DNA of 64,000 nucleotides, from positions 1-64,000 of the forward strand of contig JASANE010028482.1 in assembly GCA_030248225.1 (NCBI GenBank), read 5' to 3'. The notes under the pieces are model-generated. The model did no database searches. It had not been told where the DNA came from and was given only the letters and a program-made list of their open reading frames with translations. Numbering within the stretch: the first letter of the stretch is position 1; every line of letters starts with the position of its first letter. Made by a program: the position numbers and the translations under genes. Positions 13,901 to 24,400 of the stretch are shown piece by piece. Source of the stretch: Trileptium ribeirensis. Taxonomy: Eukaryota > Nematoda > Enoplea > Enoplida > Thoracostomopsidae.

Positions 13901-14516
13901 AAATAATGCAGTGTTTGCGAAAACAATGGAGAATGTGTGGGTGTATGTGGACATTCATTTGGTCACCGATGAAAAGAGATATACAAAATAAGGGGCAAAC
14001 CCTAGATATTCAATGTCTTCAATCTTTAATGAAAATGTCGTCGCAGTTAAGATGCATCGCAAGACAGTCAATCTATGCAAACCCATTTACGTCGGATTCA
14101 CCGTTCTCGATATATCAAAGACTCTCATGTATAACTTTCACTACAACTTTATGAAGGCGTTATACGGTAATCAATGTCGACTACTCTTCACTGATACGGA
14201 TTTATTATGTTATTCGGTCAACACAGAGGACATATATGACGACATGGCATGGAACGCATCATTTTTCGATACCAATAACTACCCAGTGGATCACCCGCTT
14301 CACTCTGCCATCAACAAAAAGCTATTGGGCAAAATGAAGGATGAGACGGCGGGGACGGCAATTGATGAGTTTGTTGGACTACGATCAAAGATGTACAGCA
14401 TAAAGTTTGGCGACGTAGAGAAGAAACGGGCAAAGGGCGTGAAGAAGATGGTGGTTAAGAAAGAAATCAAGCATCGTAATTATGTGGATACACTATTTAC
14501 TACTGGCAAGATGTGA
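10905..14516 (+). pseudogene. Polinton protein-primed DNA polymerase B, broken
   Basis: This would replicate the element. Homology runs in order but jumps between frames. Two C2H2-type fingers come first (about 10918-11060). A conserved N-terminal block follows (11280-11800, containing NIQNNDNKCFLWSVLASLHP). Next come an exonuclease motif I (ADFEC, near 12047) and a zinc site of DHCH...RGAAH...CN type (12370-12425). The polymerase motifs are DANNLYGW (motif A, near 13415) and LFTDTDL (motif C, near 14190; the last residue of the usual DTDS is Leu). At least six frame changes or stops interrupt it, including one in the helical region near 13098. Not functional as it stands. Confidence 0.88.
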
Positions 14517-14906
14517 CACCAAATGAATTTGATTCGGTCTATGAAGCATGAACTAAACACAGCTACATTGAACTAAGACAAGTTTATCGGCTTTTGATGA
14601 TAAGAAGTATATTATGAATAATGGAATAACTTCTTATGCTTATGGACACAGTGATATTGAATTGATAAAGCTATTGGATGAAATGAATAAGGAATGCTAT
14701 GATTAGACAATATGTATTGATATTTTTGTATGATTGTATTATATCTTGTATATGTATATTAGCATTTTGTATGATTGTATTTCATTGTGTATTGTATTTT
14801 TGTATTGTTATATAGGCTCGTTGGTTGTCTAATAAATTATTTCACGAACTCTGTATCCGTGTTTTGATTTCATTAGAGCTGATACGATACCTGCGCATCC
14901 TAAGCG

Positions 14907-16013
14907 GTGTTAAACATGCAGGTCTTAAAAGGATTTAATGGTTTTATATTTCTAACAATGGATGATAAGCTAAGGAAAATTTATTATGATGCAACTAATG
15001 TTGCTGGATGTTCTGCGGCACCGAAATTGTATCGTGAGGCTCATAAACGTGATCTAAATGTTAAGCTGAAACACGTACAGGATTGGCTATGCGCTCAGGA
15101 ATCCCACACTTTGCATAAACCCCAAAGGCTGACATTCAAGCGGCGACGCATATTTGTGTAAGGCATAGGCGACCTCTATCAGGCGGACTTAACTGACATG
15201 TGGAACCTTGCAACATACAACGATGATTTGAAATATATACTTGTAATCATTGATTGCTTTTTAAAGTATGCATGGGTGGTTCCACTGAAAAATATAGCAG
15301 CACCCACTATTCTCGCAGCACTGAAACTAGTATTTGAAACCAGTAAACTAGAAAATTTTCAAACCGATAATGGCAAGCAATTTGTTAACACCTTAGTTTA
15401 TGACTATTGTAAAAGCATAGGTATTACCGTATACACACAAAAAAACAAAGAAACCAAAGCAAGCATGACAGAGCGATTCATACGTACACTAAAGGGCAAA
15501 ATTTACAAGTTTCTAACAGCAAATAACACGAAACTGTATACAGACCAGTTACAGTCACTTGATACCTACAATAACACTGAGAAATGTTATGGATATGTTC
15601 CCTCTGAAGTATCTGCAGATAATGAAGATGAAGTTCGTGAAAAATTATTTCCGGCTATAGATATTGAAGTACGATACAAATTTCAACTCGGCGACGTTGT
15701 ACGAATTTCTAAAGAGCGCTTACCATTTGAGCGTGGCTTCAATCAGTTGTGGCCACGAGAACTGATTACAGTAAATGAACAGTTTCCTCATAACCCGCCA
15801 GTATATCAGATTGTTGATGCTAATAATGAAGTTATACTTGGTAAATTTTATGCGCAAGAGTTGCAAAAAGATTATGTTGCAGATGATACATATAAGATTG
15901 AAGACAATACGAAAACGCAAGACTAAGAGGGGGACAGAATACTTGGTAAAGTGGTTGGGGTACCCCTAATCAATGAACTCATGGGTACGTGAACGCCATT
16001 TGCGATCTATCTA
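14907..16013 (+). pseudogene. Polinton integrase with C-terminal chromodomain
   Basis: An rve-type integrase would insert the element. The N-terminal part ends in TLHKPQRLTFKRR (to 15158). One in-frame TAA (15159-15161) separates it from the catalytic core, which continues in the same frame. The core has D in QADLTDMW, D in FQTDNGKQF and E in TERFIRTLK, so all three acidic residues are present. A stop at 15924 comes just before a chromodomain read across a frame change, with the diagnostic YLVKWLGYP and, after another stop, NSWVRER. Apart from these breaks the 242-codon core is well preserved, better than the polymerase. Confidence 0.9.
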
Positions 16014-16374
16014 GGGGTACAAAACGTCCCGTAGGGCTGCAGAACATGGGTATACAGTGTAATCATATGGGTTGAAACGTACTTATAGGAGTACAGAATA
16101 GGGTACCCGTAGAGCTACAATACGTACCCGTAAGAGTGCAGAAGGGCACATAGAAGTACAGAATAGGGGTACAAGTGGCACCTAAAGGGGTACCAAACAG
16201 GGGTACATGGCGGTTCAAATGACACCTATAGGGGTACAGAATATGGGTACAAAACTCGGCAATGGGTACACAATAAGGGTCAACAGGGGTACAAAATACA
16301 GCAAATGGGTACAGAATATGGATACACAGCGGTACAAAATAGGGGTACGAAACGTACATGTAGGGGTACAAAGT
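16014..16374. repeat. Short tandem block of GGGTACA-type units
   Basis: GGGGTACAAAA, GGGTACAGAATA and close variants recur roughly every 15-25 bases across 360 bp between integrase and ATPase. The minus-strand 102-codon open frame here is only the translation of this repeat. Such blocks may hold replication or regulatory sites, but nothing here shows that. Confidence 0.85.
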
Positions 16375-16403
16375 TGTTAAAAAGGGTTGATCATGTATAA
16401 TCT

Positions 16404-17177
16404 ATGATAATTATGGCTCATGTAACTCTCGGCTGCAATCGTGCGTATACTTCTCGTCAGCATTTGCATAGACATAAGAAAACTTGTAGAGCTCAACCAC
16501 AAAATTTACCACAAGTTTCTCAGGTTGATGTTCAAGGTTGTGGTACTGATGGTGATAAAGTACTGTTACCTTTGGAATTACCGTTCACATGTGTTGTAAG
16601 TGATCAAACAGGTAGCGGAACGACATTGTGGATATATCTATTACTCAAACACAACCTTTTCGATGAAACGATAGATAAAATTTTGTACTGTTACAGTATT
16701 TTTCAAGATATTTATAGTTATATGATGAATAAGATAACAATTTTAGAACTTTACGAAGGTATACCCACAGAGTTCCCCTCATCTAATGGGCACACAATCT
16801 GTATACTAGACGACTTAATGATCGAGGCAGCAAATAACAAAAAGCTTGCAGCAGCGTTTTCTCGCATGCGATATAACAAGCTAAGTACTATTTTCGTAAC
16901 CCAAAATTTGTATCGCGAAGGCAAGTATATGCGAACCATTACACGAAATGCTCAATATATGGTTTTGTTCCCAAACTTTAGAGATCAGTCTATGATTATT
17001 ACGTTGGGTAAGCAAATGTGGCCTTCAAAACCCAATTTTCTATCGAGCGCATTTGAGAAAGCAACGAAATAACCGTTTAGGTACTTGTTTCTTGATTTGA
17101 AACCGGCGACAGAAAATATATTGAGAGTACGACAGAATATATTCCCCGAAGATAAGCAACTATTTATATATTCTTAA
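16404..17177 (+). pseudogene. Polinton packaging ATPase with N-terminal zinc finger
   Basis: This is an FtsK/HerA-type ATPase expected to pump DNA into a capsid. Residues 8-29 look like a degenerate C2H2 finger (CNRAYTSRQHLHRHKKTC). The ATPase follows, with a Walker A at SDQTGSGTT, where the catalytic Lys is Thr, and a Walker B at TICILDDLM. FVTQNLYREGK fits the region after Walker B. An in-frame TAA at 17070-17072 removes the last 34 codons, which stay readable to 17177. The lost Lys and the stop make it inactive. The finger-ATPase join is in one frame, so it is a real feature of this lineage or a local fusion. Confidence 0.85.
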
Positions 17178-17201
17178 AAAGGCTTAGCATTTCAGTTAAC
17201 A

Positions 17202-17483
17202 ATGAAAATGACTCGAACCGTTGAACGCAATTTACCCGCGTTACAGTTCCTTGGAGGATCATCGTCTAAATTTGTAGCAGCTATTATCAAAGTTGCACCC
17301 CTATCTCTAATTCATGCATTTGCGGAGATTGCATATAACTTGTTACAAAACACGAAAACAAAATGTAAAGTTCTTAAAAGCATTTCAAGTAAACGAGTAT
17401 GGGCTTCAAGAAAGAAAAAGTTACTTAAACCTACTGTGGTTAAACATTTGATAAATTACTTTAATAAACATTATGGCACGTAA
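17202..17483 (+). CDS. Small basic Polinton protein (pX-like)
   Basis: A 93-codon ORF starting MKMTRTVERNLPALQFL. The pattern of NLPALxxL near the start, then a hydrophobic AFAEIAYNLLQN stretch and a Lys/Arg-rich C-terminus matches the small protein that follows the ATPase in many metazoan Polintons and is compared with adenovirus core proteins. It is uninterrupted. The start lies 24 bases after the ATPase remnant, and its end overlaps the next start. Exact role unknown. Confidence 0.65.
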   Translation: MKMTRTVERNLPALQFLGGSSSKFVAAIIKVAPLSLIHAFAEIAYNLLQNTKTKCKVLKSISSKRVWASRKKKLLKPTVVKHLINYFNKHYGT

Positions 17484-17631
17484 AATGGCAGTGGTACCAG
17501 TAAGTTAGTTGGATATTATAAAAAATGGTGGGTTGCAAGATAAAGTACCAGTTCGAAACGAAGTAATAGTTTATGAAACTAAAGAAAAACCAGACTTGTC
17601 GCTAATATTTCCCAAAAAATTAAAGAAATAA
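17473..17631 (+). pseudogene. Small Polinton ORF starting MARKM, stop-interrupted
   Basis: The ATG overlaps the end of the previous ORF by 11 bases. After MARKMAVVPVS a TAG (17506-17508) interrupts a frame that then stays open to 17631, ending in a basic KKLKK. Its position and MARKM start resemble a short conserved protein downstream of the pX-like gene in related elements. Function unknown. Confidence 0.45.
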
Positions 17632-17653
17632 AGCTAAATTAATGTGAAACAAT

Positions 17654-17893
17654 ATGAAAGATTTACAGTTGAATGATAACAACCTTGTAATCTACCCAGA
17701 TAAAACTGTTGGTTCCAATATTTTCGATTTGGTCAAGTACTTCATATCAGATTTTAACTTTTCACCCTATCGACCTCTAGATTCTGATACATTTGAAACA
17801 CTATTAAGCAGCGTACCCCTATCAGCATTTGAGAGCGGTAGAAAAAGTAGAGCTGTAGGACATAAGACTAAATGGAGACCCCTATATTCTTAA
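17654..17893 (+). CDS. Small Polinton ORF, unknown function
   Basis: A 79-codon ORF starting MKDLQLNDNNLVIYP with a NIFDLVKYFISDF segment and ending KWRPLYS. The NxxDLV plus late W-x-x-x-L pattern resembles a short protein on the right flank of Polintons, before the protease and capsid genes. Those genes are not found downstream, so the element is probably truncated here. Confidence 0.5.
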   Translation: MKDLQLNDNNLVIYPDKTVGSNIFDLVKYFISDFNFSPYRPLDSDTFETLLSSVPLSAFESGRKSRAVGHKTKWRPLYS

Positions 17894-19069
17894 AAAGGCA
17901 TCAATCAATCAAAATCGAGCAAACAACTATATAAAGCCTTGTATTCCTCAAATGTTATCAGTCTTAGCTTTGCTTTCATCAAGAGCGCACGTGTTTTACT
18001 TAGAAATTGTTTTACACCAATATTATTAAATAGTAATGGAACATAATAAATATTGTACTACAACCGATATCATCAGAGTTGAAATCTTGTCTTCGTTGAT
18101 CAACGAATCTTGATTGTAAAGCAGAGATATTAATTGTATTTGTTGTTGATGCTGATCTCGTCGGGTTCACCATTCATGTAACCGACCCAAAATCAAGAAA
18201 TCTTTAAGAGATTCGGAATCCTCTCAGTGAGGTGTTATGCACGACTTGACAACAAACAAAAGGTTTATTAGAAATAACATTCCGAAATAACCATGTCACT
18301 GACACAACGGAATACTGATAATAAAACCAGAGTAATCACGAAACACACGCCAACACGTCTTATATGTAACTAAACTTCGTGGCTACGCTGCCATGCAAAT
18401 TAGTTAAATCAAACCTGTTTGTTGGAAGAAAAACCGGTTAGCCGAAATCTAGGAATTTTAGTCAATTTTCAGTCTTCTCTTTAAAACTAGTTCCAACAGT
18501 TTTATCGATAGTGGCGAATTTATGTAATTATTTTATGTACCGTCTACGTACGCAATCGTACGTATTTTTTTCAATCTTTCGTGTTTACAATATTGAAATT
18601 TATTCACTGCCATATTCACAGGATGGTTGCGTATTAGATATTTTATTGAGTCTCTTACATGTTTGTGATTATACTAACTATATAGTCAATAGCAAAAAAG
18701 ATCGAAAGCAGTATATAAATTATATATTGCTCCAACGTAATAGCTTTATATATCTAAACCACTCAAATAATCGCCTGCTAATGCTGCTGCTGCCGCGTAA
18801 TCATTTTGATATTTTGTTCTTTTTGTTTGTTCGAAATTTAGATTATTTTTATAATGGCTTGACTCCACTTCCTCCGTAACTTTTGAACGGAGCGCTATAT
18901 CAGGCTCATTTAAATCGAATTTCGACCAACAGGACTAATTTTTAAACAATTTAAAATTTTAAAAAATTAAAAGATTCAAATGCATTTAAAGCTTGATATT
19001 TTGTCTGAAATTTGTTACCGCGCATTGTGAGTTATCTGTATAAGACGAATTTAAAAATGTAGTTGGTAA
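17894..19069. other. AT-rich stretch right of the Polinton
   Basis: No gene recognised. The 122-codon frame at 18511-18879 has strongly AT-driven composition (Tyr, Phe, Asn, Leu) and no family match. I saw no Polinton protease, capsid or terminal repeat here. Confidence 0.4.
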
Positions 19070-19870
19070 CGACCTAAAGGGGCCAGGGTACCTTCGAAAG
19101 GACACTGCTATATATGCCTCAGGTGTTTAGAAATGGGAAAAACATTAGTCTCACATGAGTAATTTAGTCCGCTGAGTCGACTGGAGTAGTTAGGTTTCGT
19201 CCGATGTTCCGGTAAAGTAGCGATGGGCATTAGAGTACCCTTGGAAGGGTACTCCAATATGAGCCTCAGGGTTCCAAAAATCGAAAAGACCGAGTTAATC
19301 TCATATAGGGTAATTTGGCCAGCCGAGTCGATTGTTGTGGACAATTTTCGTCTCCGAAATTCCGGTATGGCGCTATGGGTGGTTAGGACATTGTCAGAAG
19401 GGCACAAATATATGTGCCCCAGGGTCTAGAAATCCAGAAAAATGAAGCTAGTGTCATATAGTGTAAATTTACCAACAGACTCGATTAGAGTGGTTAATTT
19501 TCATCTCTTAGGTGATGAGGTATGGGGTCAAGATATCCATCGAATGGTACTTCACTATCAGCCTCAGGCGTCTGGAAATAGAAAAAATCAACTTACTCTC
19601 GTAAAAGGTTATTTGACCCGCTGAGCCTTTTGGAGTAGTTAATTATTATCTCGCGGTTCCGATAAGGACCTGGTTCCGTTAAGGATCTATTGAGGATCGG
19701 CGTAACCTCGACAGGGCACTTCAATATGGGCATCAAAGGTCTATAAATCGAAAAATACGTAATTTGACCGGCTGGGTCAATTAGAGTGATTAATTTTTGT
19801 CTCCGGTGTTCCGCCAATTAGGTGTAGGTGTCAGAAAACCCTCATATGTGCTTCAGAAATCCAAAAAAGA
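19070..19870. repeat. Degenerate tandem array, ~150-bp unit, about 5 copies
   Basis: A phrase like CCTCAGGGTCTAGAAATC followed by a stretch resembling GTAATTTGACCGGCTGAGTC and then TTCGTCTCCGATGTTCCGGT recurs near 19118, 19264, 19418, 19561 and 19731. Units differ in many bases and by small indels, so this is an old array. Short open frames inside it are repeat translations. Confidence 0.75.
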
Positions 19871-21338
19871 GGGATTCTTTTTCTCTCTCATTTTGTCAGG
19901 AGTATGCACGAGTTTACCCTTATTTGTATAGTTTTCCGCATTGTTGTTCCACATTTTCCTCTGTGGCGTGTGGCCACGGGTTCCCAACTAGTCACAGCTA
20001 TGTGTAGAACATGAACAACTAAACGATTTAACTCCAGAATACAGAAAATTGATGTGTTAAATAATTGTGATCCGTGTTTTGTGTTTGGCGATGTGTATTA
20101 ACTAGCTTTTGCTACAGTTGTTTTACTTTGGTTCATTTGTGATAATGTTTGGTGGACAGTAGTTTTTAAGTATGTTATGGATATAATAGATATAAATGTA
20201 TAGCAAATTTATACAAAATTATACATACATATTTATTATTTACACTATTGGCTTACATGGTAGCGACATGTAGTTACTACATGAGCATGAAATTACGATG
20301 CTTTTTCAGCAATACGTCAAATGAAAACACAGATGTGATATTCTTGATTAGATGAAAATTAAAACTGGTTATTGACAACGGTCATCGCTATCAGACTATC
20401 GCTCCCAAACAGAAAAAATTTCACAAAAAGTAGTCAGTCAAAATTCGCCAATTAATTTGTCTAGTCTTGATTCACAATGTACAACTACGGTTGACTAATT
20501 ATTAATGCGAAAACTTGAAACTTAAAAAATAAATTAACAGCATAAATTTCAGCATATTAAATATTCAGTATTGGTTGCATACTGTTACAATCTAAGTCAT
20601 ATATTGTGCTTTGTCAGCCATATTGCAATTAACTACCCCAACATTTTACTAAGCAGGTGGTGTCAGTACATAGTTGATATCAAACACAAATCAATTCCAA
20701 TAGATTTACTTTGCATGAAACTAAAGTTTGTTGTAGAAGTCATTCAATGTAATGACAAACGAAAATGGCATCTATTAGCTGAGTGTGCGGCAAAAATATT
20801 TTAATTAGTTGCACACTTCAGCGGAATATCAATGGTTGAAATCCAAACATAATTCTTTTATGTGCGACCACGCTGCACAAAAACACATAACGCGACGTAT
20901 AATTTTTAATGATGACGTTTACAATATTAAAATTATATTTTAAAAAATTAATCCCTTTCAGTTTTGCAATTTTAAATCGTTGAAGCTTTTAATCATCTGA
21001 AAGTATAAATTTCAAGTCACAATGTTGACCTATCAAACAGAATTCTGTCGATATTATGAGCTGATGATATTTTCTAAAAGTTGAATTTCTGTTTTAAATT
21101 CAGTCAACCCTCAGTCATAAATTCGTACCACGTTAAGCTTTTAACTTCCAGTAGGTTTGGCTTCAGCTATTCCTAGAGCGGCTATAATATGACATAGGAC
21201 ACGCCTGATCAATGAGTATCTGAGCGGAGCTGCGTACTACTGAATACTTTAATTTGTAGTGTTTCAGCCAGTTCGTTTTCAAAGTGGAACAGACTGAACA
21301 ATCCCTTCAAAACAACATGTTTTGCTTTTCAATTTCAG
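19871..21338. other. Intergenic or upstream intron of the phosphatase gene
   Basis: The first phosphatase exon I can place starts at 21339 in phase 0, so 5' exons must lie left of here. I looked for an exon with the family's Arg-His-Gly motif between 17.9 and 21.3 kb and found none. Confidence 0.4.
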
Positions 21339-21443
21339 CTATTGCGGGCATATGCAATCGATTGTCCACGAGTCAAGGCAATATGGTCGAAGCTGTACAA
21401 AGGTGAAACCAAATATGCTGAAAAGTTGATGAGAACCAATAAA
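21339..21443 (+). CDS. Acid phosphatase gene, exon a
   Basis: The acceptor CAATTTCAG precedes it and the donor is AAA|GTAACT. It has 35 codons, phase 0 at both ends, with AIDCPRVKAIWSKLY in the Cys-Pro region seen mid-way in this family. Confidence 0.75.
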
Positions 21444-24400
21444 GTAACTCTGGTATTTAAATATTTGAAGTTGGATTTCATTTGTGTGTAAATGATTCGT
21501 GTTGAATTCTTGGGTGAAAGGGACTATTGTCAAATCGTGATGTATGTGAATAGAGCAAAATCTCGAACATGAGTTCCTAAGTCATAGACTGACTTCAAAG
21601 TATGCTTGCAAGCATTGCAGCGCCAATCATATTAATTGCGCGCACTTAAGATTATAAATAGCAGCAGGGAACCCAGAAGATTTCTAAGGCAAAGGCTCGG
21701 TGAAAATTTCAGCATTAATTTTTCATAAACCCCGAAATTTATCAAAATTTTCAGACGCGGCATGTGAAATTGTATTAATTTCCACGTCTCTCACACTAGA
21801 GCGTAGAAAACATTAAACCAAAAGGACCATTTAAAACCAAATGTTAAAGCTATAATGGACTGTTGGAGGTTCGACATCTGCCCCTGGTACACAGGCTCCT
21901 ATCCTAGTGTCTTGGCGTAAACATTCTACTGCCTCAGTGGGAAGTTACGCTAGGGTTTTAATGGGCAAAAATCGTATTGTTATATATAGTGGTTAAAATA
22001 GGGGACATGCTGGCTTCATTATGATGCTTTAGACGCAAAAGTAACATTAAAAATAGATACGGTTTTAAATTAGACCTAATGTCAAAGTTTTGCTTTTTTA
22101 GGAGTTGATAGATTTTGTGGCAAACGTAACCGAACTGGAGCCATATTTAAGTAATATTGCCGACGTTGCCGATAATATATATGCGATTGTAAGTGTATAA
22201 TATACATTTAACATTGATTTTAAATTTGAAAATTATTTTGTGTTTTTAAATCTACATTTATATATGTGGTAAGGGATATGTCGTTAGTTGGATACATATT
22301 CATTGATAATATAGTAACATGATCTCTCTCAGTATATAGGACTTGGTACTGTATCGAGTTTCATTAACACATTTCTATCAGACAGTGCATCTCCTGCTTA
22401 CCAAGTAAGGGATGGATACAGTAAGGGATAGTTGCTTAAACGCTTAGCAAGTTAGGAAAGCACAAACCACGGAATGATTTACGCGTAGCGGCATCGCCAT
22501 AATAATCACTCAAAATCCAACATAGCTTGACAAAGTGCTCCGATATTTTCATAACTCCGCTTGTATAATTGTTAGATTTCAACTACAATTGTAACATCAG
22601 TTCGTCGAATATGAACCAATGTTTTGAACGCGTTTTTTATTTTGTAGTAAACACCTTAACGTAGCTTGCAAAAGAAGAGAAAGTTCACTATTAACACTTT
22701 CTTTCTTGATTGGGTACAGTGTACAGTGGGAATAAATTTGCGAGAAAACAATTTCAGGCGCTCCGCAATCTGACGTTGCCTCGATGGATTACCGATAATC
22801 CATTTGGTCGTAGTATATATTCGGATATCATTGGCTTAAGCGAAGCACCACAGCGCCTATGTTTCGCTTTTTACGACTGTACTCGGATGATGGCAGGTAG
22901 TTTTTACGGGTTTATTCTGGGGTTGCGCCCAAGTGACTATGAAGGCCGTTCCGTTATACTGTTAAGAAAAGAAACCGCTACGTTTTGTTCGGCGGTGGTA
23001 GTCGAAGACTTATAGCTAGTATTAGTTTAGGACTTATGTAATGACCGAAGCCGAGGCATTGTATATCGAACGAAGCCTAAACCTGCTGCTCGCTTATGCA
23101 CATCAGGTTTACATTCTGAATTCAACATAGGCAAACCTTAAACGGAATGAAGCGGACTTGGCATAGACATTTTCATTCTATTGTGACGTGGCGTACAACG
23201 CTTAAAACTAGTAAATTCAGAAAACCAATAATTTTAAATCACAAATTATGGTCACTTAAAAGCAGTCTTTAAGGTTAGGAAATTCCATACGAAACTATTA
23301 CAAAGATCTAAAGTCCAAATAGTCAAAATAGCGATACAAATTTTAGAAACATACTGCTAATGTGTTCACAAAGTTTGTTGGAAAGCTCAACTACACGTGT
23401 TTTTGGAGACGCTTTTGAAAATTTTTTAGAGTACCAATCTATTGAAAAGGGCAAAAATCAAAACTCACTAGCGCACTTCAGATGAGATTTTTGAAAATTG
23501 ATTTTAAATCGACGAAAAATTTCTTACTCCGATTCGCTAAACATTTGTTGAAATCTTGCTGGAGTATTCTTCGCCTTTTTATGGATGTGTGCCGGTTTTG
23601 CGGCTGATCGATTCACTGCCAGCGGGCTCTGAGCGAATACAGATAATCGAATCCGATATTTAGTTTGTATAATTCCCGTAACTTGATAACCTAGTGACTG
23701 GTAGAGAAAACGTAAATTGTGCCATTATATACGTCCAGTAGATTTTCTAAAATCGCAGTAAAATATAAATTTGGCCTCTGTTGACGGCGTATAAATTATA
23801 AATTTTACGTTTTTCTGTTTCAGGCTATCTTTTACATCATTTGTCCGACAAATTAATTTCAATAGCCAATATGACCAAATTGCCGGCTGTATCGGGTCCA
23901 ACAAAAGTAAATGTTGCATTGAACACTAGCGTTGATTGGACAGTACGGTTTCATTTTTTTGCAACGGTAAGCAATTGACATAATACTGTACAAACGCATT
24001 CCGAAATATCACGTTTTATTTATGTCTATAATCAAAACAATAGTTACCATCGTACTGCCACCCCTAATATGGGACACGTGAATGTACGGATGTAGGACAC
24101 CTAAAATAATTATAATAGTTATCAACCAGATGTAAGCTTTATGAAAACACATGTAAAATTTTAGATAGGTTCCCAGTCAATATCATAAAATTCATCAGTA
24201 ATACCAAAAGTGCATAAGAGAAGAGTATGACACTTCCCTGCACTCATATGTTAACCCGTGTTTGATGATACGGGCGTTTTCGGCCTGACCCCCTCCCCAG
24301 TTTCTGGGGGGGGGTAGGTCGGACCCCAGTTTATTTTGAGAGGGGGTAGGTGGGACCCCCAATTATTGGAGAGGGTCGGTTTATAGGTAGCTGCTTATAA

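Larger units (their letters stand above)
10905..17893 (+). mobile_element. Degenerate Polinton/Maverick element (coding span)
   Basis: Hallmark genes lie in one orientation. They are a family-B DNA polymerase with an N-terminal zinc-finger region (10905-14516), a retroviral-type integrase with chromodomain (14907-16013), a packaging ATPase (16404-17177), a small basic pX-like protein (17202-17483) and two short ORFs typical of the right side of such elements. Frameshifts and stops break most of them. I found no cysteine protease or capsid genes, and no terminal inverted repeats, so the true ends are undefined. The minisatellites at 9163 and 10415 may belong to its left end. Confidence 0.88.

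Noticed and set aside
16063..16371. Minus-strand frame rich in Tyr, Pro and Cys
   Set aside because: Translation of the GGGTACA-type tandem repeat.
18511..18879. 122-codon frame ending LTPLPP
   Set aside because: Residue use follows AT content; no motif, and the N-terminal phosphatase motif is not in it.
22710..23015. The full 101-codon open frame as a single-exon gene
   Set aside because: Only 22758-22896 matches the phosphatase fold; the rest lies outside good splice sites.
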